This document shows positions 45,430-58,201 of a stretch of DNA of 64,000 nt, in pieces. This DNA is from Hemileia vastatrix (taxonomy: Eukaryota > Basidiomycota > Pucciniomycetes > Pucciniales > Zaghouaniaceae). The stretch spans positions 13,340,683-13,404,682 of the forward strand of contig JASXTE010000002.1 of NCBI GenBank assembly GCA_030280995.1. Reading direction: 5' to 3'. The notes beneath the pieces are model-generated. The model was not told where the DNA came from and ran no database searches. It was given only the letters and a program-made list of their open reading frames with translations. The position numbers and the translations under genes were made by a program. The first letter of the stretch is position 1. Each line of letters opens with the position of its first letter.

Positions 45430-45782
45430 TTTATTTGGTCCATTTTTTCTTGCATTCACAGGCAGAATGACCCATGTTCCCACAATTGTAGCACTTGATG
45501 CCTCTCTTGATGGTGGCTGTACTTTTTATAGCCACATTCAGTTTTTTTGACTTAAAATTGCTTTCTATCTTTTTCAAAACTTTTTAGTACCTCTTCTACT
45601 TGAATAAATATGCAAATAAAGGACTTGTATTCCTTGGGAAGCTTATGCATTACTTGGAGAGAAAGAACATTTTTGTCAAATTTCAAACTGGTAAGTTTTA
45701 TCTTGCTGTTGATGGTTCTAATATCTTTAACATATTGGGAGACATTGATAAATTTAATAGTAATTAATTTTTTAAATGCCAT
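45430..45782 (-). pseudogene. Copia gag, 3' part with CCHC knuckle
   Basis: 45782-45552 reads MAFKKLITIKFINVSQYVKD...MHKLPKEYKSF, the UBN2-type Gag core (the family reads L..LP..Y..F). In another frame at 45500-45445 lies CYNCGNMGHSACEC, a C-x2-C-x4-H-x4-C zinc knuckle. The 5' part lies beyond the MITE at 46045-46363. Confidence 0.65.
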
Positions 45783-45783
45783 T

Positions 45784-46044
45784 CACTACGCAATATAGGG
45801 GGTGGACTTGCTAGAAAGTCCCCAACCTGAACTCAGACAAAACTCAGATGGAACTCAGACTGAACTCATACTGAACTCATGTTGAGCTCTACTTGAAGAC
45901 CCACCTAAAACTGTTCTGCTGAGTGGTGTTCATCCCTTATTGTATGGTTCCTTTGTCAATAGCTCAATGTGTGTTCAATCTGCGGTGAATTTAAGTCCAA
46001 GGTTGCTGACTTGCTAACAAGTCCGCCCCCCATATTGCGTGGTG
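45784..46044. mobile_element. CACTA-type MITE, copy 1
   Basis: Ends CACTACGCAATATAGGGGGT and CCCCCCATATTGCGTGGTG are inverted repeats continuing to about 35 bp (..GGACTTG.TAG.AAGTC). ATT flanks both sides (45781-45783, 46045-46047). CACTA tips with 3-bp duplications are the hallmark of the CACTA/EnSpm superfamily. The left subterminal region has five or six GAACTCA-type direct repeats, as CACTA elements do. No coding capacity. It sits inside the Copia gag. Confidence 0.8.
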
Positions 46045-46363
46045 ATTCTTCTTCCTTGAGCCTCCCCTCCAGCATATTTTTCCTTCAACAATCTGCACAA
46101 TTTTCTACAATACTCTTTGTCTTTTACAAAAACTTGCTAGCTATCATTGCTACATGATCATCATTTAGGCTTTATAAAATCATATTTTAAGCCTTCCTTT
46201 TTCTTTCTTCTAGCTTATCTGTAGGTTTTTTAAATACATAATTGAGGCAATTAATTTTACCCAATTTGGCCTCCATAATTGTAGACCAAATAAAATAATT
46301 TTTTTCATTAAGAAGGCAAGGAGGATTTCTACAATTGTTGCTGTGATTATTTGAGTCAGACAT
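46045..46363 (-). pseudogene. Copia gag, 5' part
   Basis: ATG 46363 opens MSDSNNHSNN and ...LLNEKNYFIWSTIMEAKLG, the usual L...NY..W...M...L of Copia Gag. Stops at about 46182 and later show decay. Confidence 0.6.
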
Positions 46364-48469
46364 TCTTTGTTCACAAATTGAGAGTAGGTAGTATGGACTT
46401 TATAAAATAGTAAGAACTCGGTAGTAATTGAGTATATTCTTATTATTATTCTTAAAAGATTGGTACCTATTGGTACTGATAATGTTTTAAATTGGTAAGT
46501 TAAATATTTAAAATATTTTACAAAAATAATACTATATATATATACACTGAATATAATTAATTATCTTAAAATTAACTAAACTACATGGCAATCCCTTTTC
46601 CTATATACATTTTCTGAGTGAGATAGTTATGTTTGTGCACATACTCTTTTCTTTTTGTGAATTTCATCACATGACAAGGGATGTGACCATTGGATAATTT
46701 ATTACACTATTCCCACTTCTCTGTCTTTTATACCCCATATCTTTATCACAAATAATCTGTCTTTTCAGTGGTCTTTCCCCTCTTATAGCTATTTTAAAAA
46801 GTATCCAATCTTTAAAATTTAAATTGTTAATCACTTTCCTACCCTTTCTTTTTCTTTTGTAATTCCTTATTGCTTTATTTCATTTTTTTCTTTTATCTTT
46901 CTGTGCCATCTCACCCCTTTTACTTTTCTATCCATTATCTTGTTTATCTTTGTGACAAGTTTTTCCTGAGAAATTTATCTCAAATTTCTTTCAGCTGATT
47001 TGGTTTTTTGCTCACCAATGTTAGTAATGAAATTACGTAAAGCAATATTATCCTGAGATACTGTATGGAAATAAGTGAGATTTTCTGTGAAAATATTAAC
47101 ACCACCACCTCTTACACCTATCTCCTCCTCCTCCACCACCACCACCACCTCATCTTCCTCTGGCTACCACCACCTCCTCTTCCTCTTGCCACTACCGCCA
47201 CTACCTCCCTCATCTCTCAGCTCCACCACCACCACGTTCTCCTCCAACTCATTGTGTATTTTATTTTATTTTATATTTAATTTTGAAATAGAATTCAATA
47301 AATTGGTGTTAAAAGAATAACATACAAATTGATGTATTGAAGTTACCATACCTGAGCTTTTTCAGTAGCTTTAAACTGTACTTTGGTCTCAACACACCTA
47401 ATCCACATTGCATGGGTCAATAGTTCTGTCCTTCAGTATACAAAAATAACACTAATAGAAAAATCTAAAATATTGATATTACTATTAACTTATGTATTCA
47501 AATAAGGTAGTTAGAACACCACCAGAAATATAAGTTGTGTAAATGATCCAAGTATATGAATCATCAGTGACATTCTGATTCCCAAGGGAGCATTTGACAG
47601 AATTTTAATAGTTGTGTATAAAAATCCAGAATAATCTGTTAACATTATTATTATTAATTATTATGTAAAAGCATATCCAACCTATCAGTTATTACTGAAA
47701 AATTGAATCTAAATTATGAAAAAATGAATCTCTTTCTTTTGTGTAATGAGACTTTAATAAGTGTTATATTGTAGAGATACTTCTAGTGTAAATTTTTATG
47801 AGCTGTGATATGAGTTTACTTAAATCATTTTTTTTTTCAAATTATGAAACTGATAATAATCGCTACTTACTTAAATCCTCAAATGTGAACTGAGAGAGAT
47901 CTAAAAAACAAATGTGAAGAATGTGAGGCAGAAACCAAATAGCATGTAGTGGAAAGTTATAGGGAAAAAACAGGTCAGAAAGCATGTACTATATCACAAT
48001 AAGAATTTATCTAATCAAGTGGGTTAAAAAAAACCATGATAAAAGCAAAAAATTAAAAGAACAAATCACTCATGAAGATTGAGGAGAAGGAGGAGTAACA
48101 AAGGGGGATGTTAAATTCAGAAAAACAAAAGAATCAAGGGCTCTAAAATGGTTACTTCTAGAGTCGTGACCTTGGCCCAAAAAGTGACATTCCATCTTTT
48201 GTCACAGAAATGCACCCATGAATGGAATAGAGTCCCAAAACTGAAATTGAAGTCTTTTTCATACTTTTTTTCCCCTGTGTAGGTAATTTTAAGCTTTTGA
48301 GAAGACTTACATTTAAATTGAACAATTTTTTTCACACACAGATGGAAAGCCCTCAACACATCAACCCTTCAATTAAGTTCAATATATGGCTCTATTGAAC
48401 AAAATCCACCTATTGGAACCACACCAAGTGACTGAATGAGATCAGAAATTTCAATATATCAAGACCAAA
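46364..48469. other. AT-rich stretch with a CCA tract, no gene seen
   Basis: Contains a CCA/CCT-rich tract at 47098-47245. The segment 48165-48245 resembles 10258-10335 (TTTGTCACA.AAATGCACC). No supported gene. Confidence 0.45.
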
Positions 48470-48707
48470 AACCACGCAATATGGGGGCGTACTTGTTAGC
48501 AAGTCTGCAACCTTGGACTCAAATTCACCACAAATTGAACACACATTGAGCTATTGACAAAGGAACCATACAATCAGGGATGAACACCACTCAGCAGAGC
48601 AGTTTTAGATGGGTGTTCAAGTAGAGTTCAGTCTGAGTTTCATCTGAGTTCTGTCTGAGTTCAGGTTGGGGACTTGCTAGCTAGTTCACCCCCTATATTG
48701 CGTAGTG
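48470..48707. mobile_element. CACTA-type MITE, copy 2 (inverted relative to copy 1)
   Basis: Starts AACCACGCAATATGGGGGC (first C changed to A) and ends CCCCCTATATTGCGTAGTG, flanked by AAA on both sides (48467-48469, 48708-48710). The interior is the reverse complement of copy 1, including its GAGTTCAGTCTGAG repeats. Confidence 0.78.
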
Positions 48708-48710
48708 AAA

Positions 48711-49488
48711 GTAAAACGGTTTTTAAGAGATTGTCAGACTGAGACAAGTTGAAAAATGCAGAAAAGTAGTGTTAGGATTTCAACAAAGCTTTGACTCACC
48801 CAAGTACCACAAAAGACCTTTCCAACAAATATTTTACTCTCACAAGTACCTCAATAGACTTCATATCATCTCAAACTAGCCTTCCTGATGATTCATTGAC
48901 TGATACTCCCAAGAATTCATCATCCTCTTTCTCTACACATCCACCTGGTCTAAAAACCACAAGAACACACCATATAAGTTGAGCCAGTCATTCTGAAGAA
49001 AGAAAAAACATAGTTGATAAATTTGGGGAATTCTCTAGAAACAGCCTGTCAGCACTTGTTGAGTATAAAAATATTTCTATAAAGTAAACAGAACTTACCA
49101 AACAGTAGATTCTTCTCACAAAAGAGAAAATTGTAATCCAAAGGGAGAGAATTTAAATGGATAAAGAAGGAAGCCAATGAGAGATGAGAAACCAAGGTAA
49201 TCAGAAACTTTTACCCTTAAAGCAAAACAACTTTTGCACTGAGGATGATTTAAAGAAAAGGTGGAACAGCAGTAGCACTTGAATGTTTCTTTTTATTTAA
49301 ATTTTAGTTGCAATTATAACTACTTTTTACCATAGAAATTCATAGTAGATATAAAATTATCAATGGAAAAAAATATGGAATGATTATTTTAAGTGAAATT
49401 TAAGAAATTAAACAAATAATTTGAGATGTAATATAAATTATGTTGCCAGGGAAGAGTGATATTAAGGATGGGTTTTTATTGGTACATT
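48711..49488. other. AT-rich stretch, no gene seen
   Basis: A 63-codon Thr/Ser-rich plus frame at 48791 is not supported by anything else. No repeat recognised. Confidence 0.4.
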
Positions 49489-49773
49489 AGGGGGTGTCAG
49501 TTCTGGAAAATCCACAATTACAAATCTGCACTTAATTAATTGAAGATTTCAAAAACACACTAGCCATAACACTTCTGGATTTCAAAATGAAATAAGTCAC
49601 TTATTTCACTTAAATCTGCACTTTCTCAACCAAAAGTGCTGATTTCACCATAATGTCCCATTTCACTGATTTGTCAGCATCATCCCATTCATACACAGCA
49701 CACTTCAGCATAGTACTTTATAAATCAAAAAATTGTACATTATTTACATTTTTATACCATATAAGAGTCATGC

Positions 49774-50509
49774 TGTCAATGGGTTACTTTTTCTCTAGAA
49801 GATTCAACGGCAGTCCAATGGTAGTGGAAAGTGGGAAACTCAAGATTTCAAAAAGGTACATATATTTTATCCTTATAAGTTTAATACTCAATGAAAAGTA
49901 AAAGATAATCATTATTATTACTTTAAAAACTTAGAATTACGTTGATTTAAATACTAAGGTAGTAATAGTAGTAATAGATGTGTGTTATATAAAAATAATA
50001 AATTTGTAAGGTGAGAATGGAATGATCAAAAACAACCAAAATGGGAGGCCTTATATAGGCAAAAAGGAGAGCAACCACAGAGCTAAAATTCTATATACAG
50101 AAGTATGAGAGAAGGAAAATTCTAGAATAAGATATTGCAAATATGAAGAATTTTCTATAAAGAATGTGTCAATAAAATATATTTCCTGTATATACCAATT
50201 ATTTGATTTACTTTAAAGTTTTTCTGTAAATGTCATTTTTAAAATAATATAACTTGAATTTAAAATTTTGTATTAATATATTTTTATTTCACTCTTGACC
50301 TTTCATGGGGACAGTTTGGGGAAATAAAAATATGGGGGAAATTAATTTTTTAAATATTTACTTAATTTACTTATTTTAATTAGTTAAATTATTACAAGTA
50401 ATTTATTTAAGTAAATATAATATAATTAAAAATAAGAAATTAAAGGCATGCTTTCATCCCAGTAAATAATTAATTATTTTACTGGTTAAGTATAGTAGCC
50501 TGGCTGACA
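49774..50509 (-). repeat. Gypsy C 3' LTR
   Basis: 736 bp; TATA-like CCTATATAAGG (minus) at 50049-50059. A polypurine tract adjoins at 50510. Confidence 0.9.
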
Positions 50510-50522
50510 CTCCCTCACTCTA
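50510..50522 (-). promoter_or_regulatory. polypurine tract of Gypsy C
   Basis: Minus strand AGAGTGAGGGAG directly next to the 3' LTR, with a T/A-rich run upstream (AAAAAAAC repeats on the plus strand). Confidence 0.65.
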
Positions 50523-50579
50523 AAAAAACAAAAAAAAATGCTATGATTTTTTCTCTTTATATTTCTTTAGTAGAGTAGG

Positions 50580-51147
50580 AAGGTTACATATCTATTTCCC
50601 AGGTATCCAAGTATTATATTCAGAAGATTTATTCTTGAATCTCAGTAAGTATTCAGTACCTTTCTCAGCAGTTTATTTCATTTAGAATCTTATCAATATC
50701 TGCTTTCTCAGTGATTTCATTAGGGGTCTTCTTTGGTCTTCCCCTCCTTTTGGGAAATAAATCACTATTGGGCGTGTAAGGTTTCAGAAGAGATATTGGA
50801 AAAACAGGATGTTTCCTGTCATATGGAGATTACAGGATAACCACAACTGCTTTATCACCAACCATTCTTCTGACAACAAATGGACCTACAAATGGGTCTT
50901 TTAATTTGTTATTACCCTGTAAATTGAATCGGACTGTAGAAATCAGTACTTCATCACCCTTTTTAAAAGTTTATTCTTTATGGGACTTGTCCCACCTCTT
51001 CTTCTCATATTCAAAAGATTTTTCAATACATTTTTGAGCATGAGTTCTGCAAAGTTGTTGTGTTTGAAGAAAAGATTTTACACCAGGATGTAAATCCAAT
51101 TTAGGTATCATATTATTGAGAATTTGGGAAGGATTATTTGGAACATA
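50580..51147 (-). pseudogene. pol: Gypsy C integrase C-terminus with chromodomain remnant
   Basis: Readable in fragments: KCIEKSFEYEKKRWDKSHKE, FKKGDEVLISTVRF, NKLKDPFVGPFVVRRMVG (GPF module), HPVFPISLLKPY, a basic KRRGRPKK hook, then IDKILNEIN, a frameshift, and EKGTEYLLRFKNK..YNTWIPGK, the shape of a chromodomain (I..IL..R, YLV.W.., TWEP). Several TAA/TGA stops interrupt. Confidence 0.55.
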
Positions 51148-52839
51148 TCAAAGCCAGAGCTCAAATGGATTCCTCTGAGTAACAGAATGAACAGTGATAT
51201 TATAAGAAAATTCCAAACCAGGAAGTAAGGTAACCCAATCATGAGTTAATCTGTCATTGTCTTTGTACTCAAGGCCAAAGGCACAATACTTTCTTATCAT
51301 GTCCTCTAAAGTCTGAATCATTCTTTCAGCTAATCCATCAGTCTGGGGGTGATGGGCAGTAGAAAGCTTCAGATCACAACCACAAACATCCATCAGAGAC
51401 ATCCAAAATTCAGAGGTAAATTTAGGGTCTCTGTCAGAGATTATTTCCTTTGGAAAACTGGCAGTATTAAACATATGAGACCACCACAAGAAATCTAATT
51501 CTTTAGTGGAAACATCCTTGTGAGTAGGTATAAATTTACACATTTTTGTGAATCTGTCCACAATAACCCAACAAGAGTTATAACTGTCTTTCCCAGTAAT
51601 GGGTGATCCTGTTACAAATTCCATGTTTATTATTTGCCATGGTGCATCAGGAGCTTCAATATTTTGCATTGATCCAGCTCTTTTTTCAGCCAATATTTAT
51701 GATTTCTGGAAAGAATCACAAGATTCAACATATAGTTTGATGTCTTCAGACATATTAACCCACCAAGCAGTGTTCTTAATTCTGATCATTGTTTTCTCAA
51801 GATCAAAATGTCCAGCAAATATGTCATCATGACAAATTATTAAGATTATCTCTTTCATAGAAGGAGGAATAAAAATAACATTACTCAACTTCCTCCTATA
51901 ATATATATATCCTTCATCAATTGAAAATTTACCATTTTCCAAAGCCTTCTGGTACTTTGGTGGAAGGGTTTTAATTAATGCTTGTATTGAAGCCTTCTTT
52001 GGATCATTTAAGATGGTGCATAACTTTTTCAAGTCAGTGTCCTTATCATATGCATCCAGAATAAGCTGAAATAGCTCTTCCTCCATATCAACCACATATA
52101 TCCCATGTATATGAATAATTTCATCCTCAGGATCATTAGCAGGATTAGAGTCATCATATGGTAAAGGTAACCTTGATAACATATCCACGTTTGAGTGAAC
52201 AATACCAGCCCTATGAATAATTGTCATTCTCCCTCTGTATTCTTGAACAGCCAACTGCCATCTGAACATATGTCTGTTTGGTGTTTTCAAGTTTAAAAGG
52301 GATTTAACTGCACTGCAGTCAGTGGCAAGTTCAAATTTCTGGTCATCCAGATAATAATGTAGCCTCTCTAGAGTCCACACCACTTCTAAACACTCCAGTT
52401 GAGTGGAACCATATTTCAATTCACTATTTCTCAAGGTTCTTGAAATATAACAAATTACTACTTCTGATACTTTATCATTCATAACTTTTTTTTGATGGAG
52501 AGCAGCACCAAGACCAATACAACTGGCATCAGTGTATAAAACAAATGGTTGATTAAAGTCAGGCAAAGCAAGAATTGGTGCTGACATAAAACAATGTTTC
52601 ATAGTGTCAAAAGCTCTTTGTCTTTCACTGTTCCAGACAAAAGCAACATCTTTCCTAGTTAATCTGGCAAGGGGTAATTCTATGACCTGATAATTTTTAA
52701 TATACTGTCTATAGAATCCACACATTTCCAAAAAACTCTGGAGCTCTCTAACTGTAGTAGGAGCTTTTGCCTGTTGTATGGCTGCCACTTTCTTCTGGTC
52801 AACACATATCTGCAAACCTAAGACAATATGACCAAGCAC
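51148..52839 (-). pseudogene. pol: Gypsy C RNase H and integrase
   Basis: 52839-51697 is a long open frame: VRELQSFLEMCGFYRQYIKN, RNase H LYTDASCIGLGAAL (D), QLECLEVV (E), ATDCSAVKSLL (D), then the integrase zinc region CHDDIFAGHFDLEKT..ESCDSFQ. After one stop, 51693-51148 has the core: NMEFVTGSP (Glu where the first catalytic Asp is usual), IISDRDPKFTSEFW (D) and HHPQTDGLAERMIQ (E). LEFSYNITVHSVTQRNPFEL closes the core. Confidence 0.85.
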
Positions 52840-52842
52840 TTT

Positions 52843-54169
52843 CTACAAATGAAAACCAAATTTGCATTTTTTTAAGGCAACTGTCATATTTATCTCATCC
52901 ATCTTATGGAACACTCTACACAGGTGGTTAAGATGGTCCTCAAATGTTTTAGAGAATATGATGATATCATAAATGTAAACCATCAGCCATCCTTCAATTA
53001 TTTCTTGATGGAATGTGTTATCCATAACCTTTTAAAAAACTGAAGGGGCATTTTTAGGGCCAAATGGCATCCTAATATACTTACAAACACCCATATGAGT
53101 AGCAATCATCATAAAATTCTGAGAATTCTTCTCAACAGGTACCTGATGATATCCTTCATTACCATCTAAACAGCTGATATATTTAGCACCTTGTAAGGTA
53201 GCATGTATAGAGCTGATTCTGGGTAAAGGATAGATATCATCTACTGTATAAGTGTTTAATGCTCTATAATCACCACATAACCTGGCTTTATCTTTCTAAT
53301 AAGAAATAAGGAAAGGTAAGATAACACAATATTTAGGTGTTTCAACTACCTTTTCAATAATATTCATTTTTAAAAGGGTAGAGATATTGTCTTCAATATC
53401 TTTTCTCTTTGTGGGAGAAGCAGGGTAAGGCTTCTTCTTTAAACTAGTTGGTATATCAGTTAATGGGAAAGACAATGAGAGCTTCATTTCTTTTTTTACC
53501 AATCCTAATTCATGTGACCCATGAGCAAAGGCCATAGGAAAAGATTTTATAAATTAAATGATGGAATCTTTTTATTCACCAGAAATTTTTTCCCCAAAAG
53601 AAGCAGTGTCAATTTCAGACAGGAGGGAAGGCATTTCTTTTTTATATCTTCCTTTATATTGAACTACAGAATGAAATGTGTTCAACCCTGGTGTTAATAA
53701 TTTTTTGGGGGAGGCAATCTTAAATTTTCTCTTCCCATTCAACCCCATTGTGAAGCATTGGTTTGAGGTATCTAATTTTATGCCATATTTGGTTAAAATA
53801 TCATTTCCCACAATGAACCAACTGCTTATGTTATCATTTTTCATAACTACAAAATCACACATAGCTCTTACAAAGCCATGGTTATATTTGAAAAATACTG
53901 TAGCTTTGTATTTACCAATGAGAGACAGGGCCATAACCTCTCCAATTCTCAGAAATGATAGGCATAAGTTTTGATTTATAATCCTGATCCACTGAAGCAA
54001 GTGCTTTTTCAGATACTACACTTCCTCCAGCTCCAGAATCTAAAACAACCTCAATGTTATTTCCATTAATCAAGACTGGTTCCTTGAAAGGGGAAATAAT
54101 AATTGAGCTGTCCTCAATATTTCTTATGATCTCAGCATCTTCTACTGTTAGATAAATCATTATTCCCAA
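52843..54169 (-). pseudogene. pol: Gypsy C protease and reverse transcriptase
   Basis: Protease: VVLDSGAGGSVVS (54169-53912), continued in another frame to 53572. RT: PYPASPTKRKDIEDNISTLL (53535-53296), then in broken frames GDYRALN, GYHQVPV, RMPFGPKNAPSVF, and at 53025-52843 MVYIYDIIIFSKTFEDHL. The active-site YIDD reads YIYD, so one of the two metal-binding Asp is lost, in addition to stops and shifts. Confidence 0.8.
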
Positions 54170-54323
54170 TGTGAATATTATTCAAATAATGAATATCTTC
54201 TTCCAGAATTAAAATTTGCTGGGGAGATTAATATGAAATATTTCTGGCACAATCACTTGAAGTATCATCCAGGGCAACTTTGTCATCAGCATTTTCCTCT
54301 GTTTTTTCAACAAGATTTATTTT

Positions 54324-56573
54324 CTAGTCACAAACATGGCCTTTCTTCCAAGGCTTTCTGCATTTAAAGCAAGTGTTTGTTGCATACTTTTTAGGTGCAA
54401 AAGGGGATGAAGGTTTACCAACTTTTTCAGGAGGTTTCTGTTGGTAATTTGAGGTTTTCTCCAATGAATTCCTAGGAATGAATCTTCTATAATCATACTT
54501 GTTATTTAAAAGGGTCTCATTAAAATTATTAATAAAAGAAGAAGGTTCTCTTGAGAATTCAGTCCTATCAACTATTAAGTCTTTCAGAGACATAGGCAAT
54601 TTATAGAGGATCCTGTCCTTCCATAATTTAAACTCCATATTTGGGTCCATTGCCCTCAGGATCTTTAAAATTTTCATCAGGAACTCAATAGGTTTTTCAG
54701 TAGAATAAGAGCTATATCTAGCTTCCTCATACTGCCTTTGTTGAGCTAACCTAAACTTGGAACCACCAAATTGTGCTTTAATTAATTTCTTCCAATCTTC
54801 CCATGAGTAGTCATTTTTATCTAAAAGGACAGATTAATACCACATTAGGGAAAAATTGGTAAATAAAGAAATCAATTTAGACACAATTTCTTCATCTGGG
54901 AGTTTGTAAGAATTCTTCAGGTTATCAATTCTGCAAATAAATTGTTGCCAATCAGAAGAAGAATCACCATCAAATGTTGGGAAATGGTCAAGTTTTGGCC
55001 AATTCTTTTGATTTGAAGAAGTCTCCTTATTAAAAGCTTGTTTCTGAGTGAGAAGAAGCTGTAACTTCTCCAATTGAGCAGTAATCTCATTGTTTAACCC
55101 TTCTGTAGATGAACAAGGTACATCATCAATTTTTGATGGAAACTCAGTAATATCTACAGGCATTTCTGGCACTAATTTTACTTTAGATGAACTAGGGACA
55201 GGTACAAGTGGAGTATCCTGTGAAACAGGTTCTTTCAAAGAAATTTCAGAATAATTTTGGTCATGTAACAATGAATTCAACTTTTCTTTAATGGTTGTTA
55301 GCCTAGTCTTCACTCTTGGAATACTGGATAATGTCTAATAGATAGTTGCAAAAGATAATTGGTTCTTATTTTGCAGAGATGAATAATGTTCACTTAGTCA
55401 TTTTAAGTTCATCTTATGTCCCTCTACTTCCTTGAAATAGATAGACACAGTGTCTTGTAATTTAGACAAATCATTCTTGATATTTTTCCACAAAGCAACT
55501 TTCTTCTCATGAGTTACTTTGTTCTAATAAAAATCATCAGAAACTCTCTGTAATTCACTTCTAACTCATTGGTGCCCTTGCTCAGTTAATAAACTACTAA
55601 ATTTTTGAGTCAATTGCATGTTGTTCATTATATGATTTTTCTTGGCAATGATATCTCTCAAATATTCATCATTAATGGTAGCTGCATCAGGAGTATTTCT
55701 TAACAAGGAAACAGAGTAATTTTCCAGATTCTCATAAAATTCAGGATAAAGTGTTTCATCAATAACAGCCATATCAGGATTAATCATTGAAGTAGAAATC
55801 AATACTAAAGGATTAGTTACATCTGAATATTGATTGATAAGCCTACTAGAGCCAGCCTCTACTGGTCTCAAGGTATCATCACCTCTTCCAGAATTACCTG
55901 AAGGAACTGGATTAGTTACAAGAAAAGGCACTTGAGATTCAATGGAGGGGCTTACCATGGCTTTGGCAAAATTTGAAATTGAGGGTTCTTTTTCCTTCTT
56001 CCTCCTTGGTAGGGATGAAGAGGGGCTGGGTTGAACTGATGGGGCCTAGAAGGGCCTGCCAGAGGTTCTTGCTGTTTTTGAGCCTGCAGGGAGTCCCACT
56101 GGGTGTTTAGCCAGTCCCATTGCCATTTTGAAACTTTCACCTTTTCCTGTGGTTGAGGAGCCAATTGTGGAAGGGCTTTTGTTTTTGTTGAAGGAGTTTT
56201 CATCTTATCTTGAAGAAAGCATTCTATATTTCTTACCTTTTCTTCTAGAATTTCTACTTTTGATCTTAGTTTGAAGTTCTCTGCTCTCAACTCCTTGATG
56301 TGAGTTGTGAGGTTTCTGACTTGCTGCTGCAAGGGCATCTTTTTTATCTTGAATACTCTTGGAAGCTCTTCTGGGGGTTTCACTGAAGTCTTTTGATCCA
56401 GAGCAGTTTTTTCCACTTTTACTTCTACTTCTTGCATCTCTACATCCTGATTAGTCCAGAAATTGATTAATTTGAGCAATTTTTGTATTCAAAGGAGAAT
56501 TTACAGAAGTATCATCATAATCAATTAAGTCTAGTTCCTCATCATGGGCAGCAGAAGCACTTTGATCAGTCAT
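54324..56573 (-). pseudogene. gag: Gypsy C gag
   Basis: ATG 56573 (MTDQSASAAHDEELDLIDYD) begins the gene; the frame shifts near 56480. 56479-55952 is a coiled coil (LTTHIKELRAENFKLRSKVE) followed by a Gln/Pro-rich stretch. 55313-54834 has WPKLDHFPTFDGDSSSDWQQF, the start of a retrotrans_gag region. 54677-54324 ends with the knuckle CFKCRKPWKKGHVC, of the C-x2-C...GH.C type usual in Gypsy elements. Frames are broken at four or more places. Confidence 0.75.
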
Positions 56574-56689
56574 TGTTGTAAATAACCTGAACTGAGAGAA
56601 AGAAATATTAAAATTTAATGAGTTATTATTTTACTTTTTTGAAAGAAAAATAAGAGAAAAATATATATTTCAAGTTTATAATCAATTAT

Positions 56690-57020
56690 CAGGATTTTTT
56701 AATCAACTGGAATAATGAAAATATAATGTTTATCAGGACAAAAAATCAACTGAAATAATAAAATAATTTATTAACTATCAGGACAAAGAGTCAACTGGAA
56801 TAATTAACATAATTCTCAATTAATTACTAATATATATGTTGATAATTATCAGGACTAAGGGTAAACTGAAATATTTAATTACCAGGACTTAATTTCAATA
56901 TAAATAATTTAATATAATTAATTCAATTAATTTTATATATCTATTATTTTACTGCCAGGACAATTTGTCAACTGAAACAATAATATAATATTTTAATTAT
57001 CAGGACAAAAGGTCAACTGA
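56690..57020 (-). repeat. leader repeats of Gypsy C
   Basis: About six copies of ATCAGGACAAA..GTCAACTG, 40-70 bp apart, between the 5' LTR and gag. Each holds an inverted core GGAC..GTC/CAG..CTG able to form a short hairpin in the transcript. Confidence 0.65.
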
Positions 57021-57461
57021 AATAATTAAAAAAAATATATAATTTAATTAATTTAATTTATATTACTTCTAGGACTAAGAACAAAATGGTTCTATCTTGG
57101 TCAACTAGGAAAAAAAAATTATTATTTACCAGGCACCTCCCCTTGTAATGTGAGCAAATTAATTCCACTACAGAGTGCTGAGTAAAAAAGTATACATGAT
57201 CTATGAAATATGCAAAGTGAGACCCACAGATAGTAACCAGTCTAGTCACCACAATTATATATATGAAAATTGCCAATATATAAACCTTAGATTTGGAGCA
57301 AGGTTTGATTCCCAGTTGCAGAAAAAAAATAAGTCACATGCCTGATGACGTTTGTTGTTTTAGTCATCCACCAGTCCTTATTGGTCCTTGTAGTGTATGG
57401 TCCCACGGTTGCTGGTGTAAAGCTATTGGTGCATTGACAACGATTTGGAAAGGCCCCCAAG

Positions 57462-58200
57462 TTTCAATGGGCTAATTTTGGTCTAGAAGATTTAACAGCA
57501 GTCCAACGGCGGTGGAAGGTGGGAAACTCAAGATTTCAAAAAGGTACATATATTTTATCCTTATAAGTTTAATACTCAATGAAAAGGTAATAGATAATCA
57601 TTGTTATTACTTTAAAAACTTAGAAGTACATTGATGTAAATACTAAGGTAGTAATAGTAGTAATAGATGTGTGTTATATAAAAATAATAAATTTGTAAGG
57701 TGAGAATGGAATGATCAAAAACAACCAAAATGGGAGGCCTTATATAGGAAAAAAGGAGAGAAAGCACAAAGCTAAAATTCTATATACAGAGGTATGAGAG
57801 AAGGAAAATTCCAGAATAAGATACTGCAAATATTAAGAATGTTCTATAAAGAATGTGTCAATAAAATGTATTTTCTGTATGTACCAATTATTTGATTTAT
57901 TTTAAAGTTTTTCTGTAAATTTCATTTTTACAATAATATAATTTGAATTTAAAATTTTGTATTAATATATTTTTATTTCACTCTTGACCTGTCATGAGGA
58001 TGGCATTGGGGAATAAAAATATGGGGGACATTAATTTTTTTAAAATATTTACTTAATTTACTTATTTTAATTAGTTAAATTATTACAAGTAATTTACTTA
58101 AGTAAATATAATATAATTAAAAATAAGAAATTAAAGGTGTGGCTTCATCCCAGTAAATAATTAATTATTTTACTGGGTAAGTCTAGTAGCCTGGCTGACA
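57462..58200 (-). repeat. Gypsy C 5' LTR
   Basis: 739 bp, paired with 49774-50509; TATA-like CCTATATAAGG (minus) at 57738-57748. Just inside, the minus strand reads CTTGGGGGCCTTTCC, a weak primer-site candidate. Confidence 0.9.
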
Positions 58201-58201
58201 C

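Larger units (their letters stand above)
44170..46363 (-). mobile_element. Ty1/Copia relic, truncated, split by a CACTA MITE
   Basis: Minus-strand order gag, zinc knuckle, protease/pre-integrase, integrase is that of Copia elements, where integrase precedes RT. RT and both LTRs are missing; the left end runs into the CCA tract at 44170. Gag starts near ATG 46363 (MSDSNNHSNN). Confidence 0.75.
49774..58200 (-). mobile_element. Gypsy C (Ty3/Gypsy), complete but decayed
   Basis: LTRs 49774-50509 and 57462-58200 start TGTCAATGGG (TTTCAATGGG in the right copy) and end GCCTGGCTGACA. The 5-bp duplication CATGC at 49769-49773 and 58201-58205 is perfect. gag-pol is on the minus strand. Fusing the flanks restores homology with H1 at 7030-7060, which proves the insertion site. 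LTRs look several percent diverged, older than A. Confidence 0.92.

Noticed and set aside
57293..57475. 60-codon plus-strand frame with several Cys at the Gypsy C leader/LTR border
   Set aside because: Overlaps the LTR boundary, has no Zn-cluster spacing and no support elsewhere.
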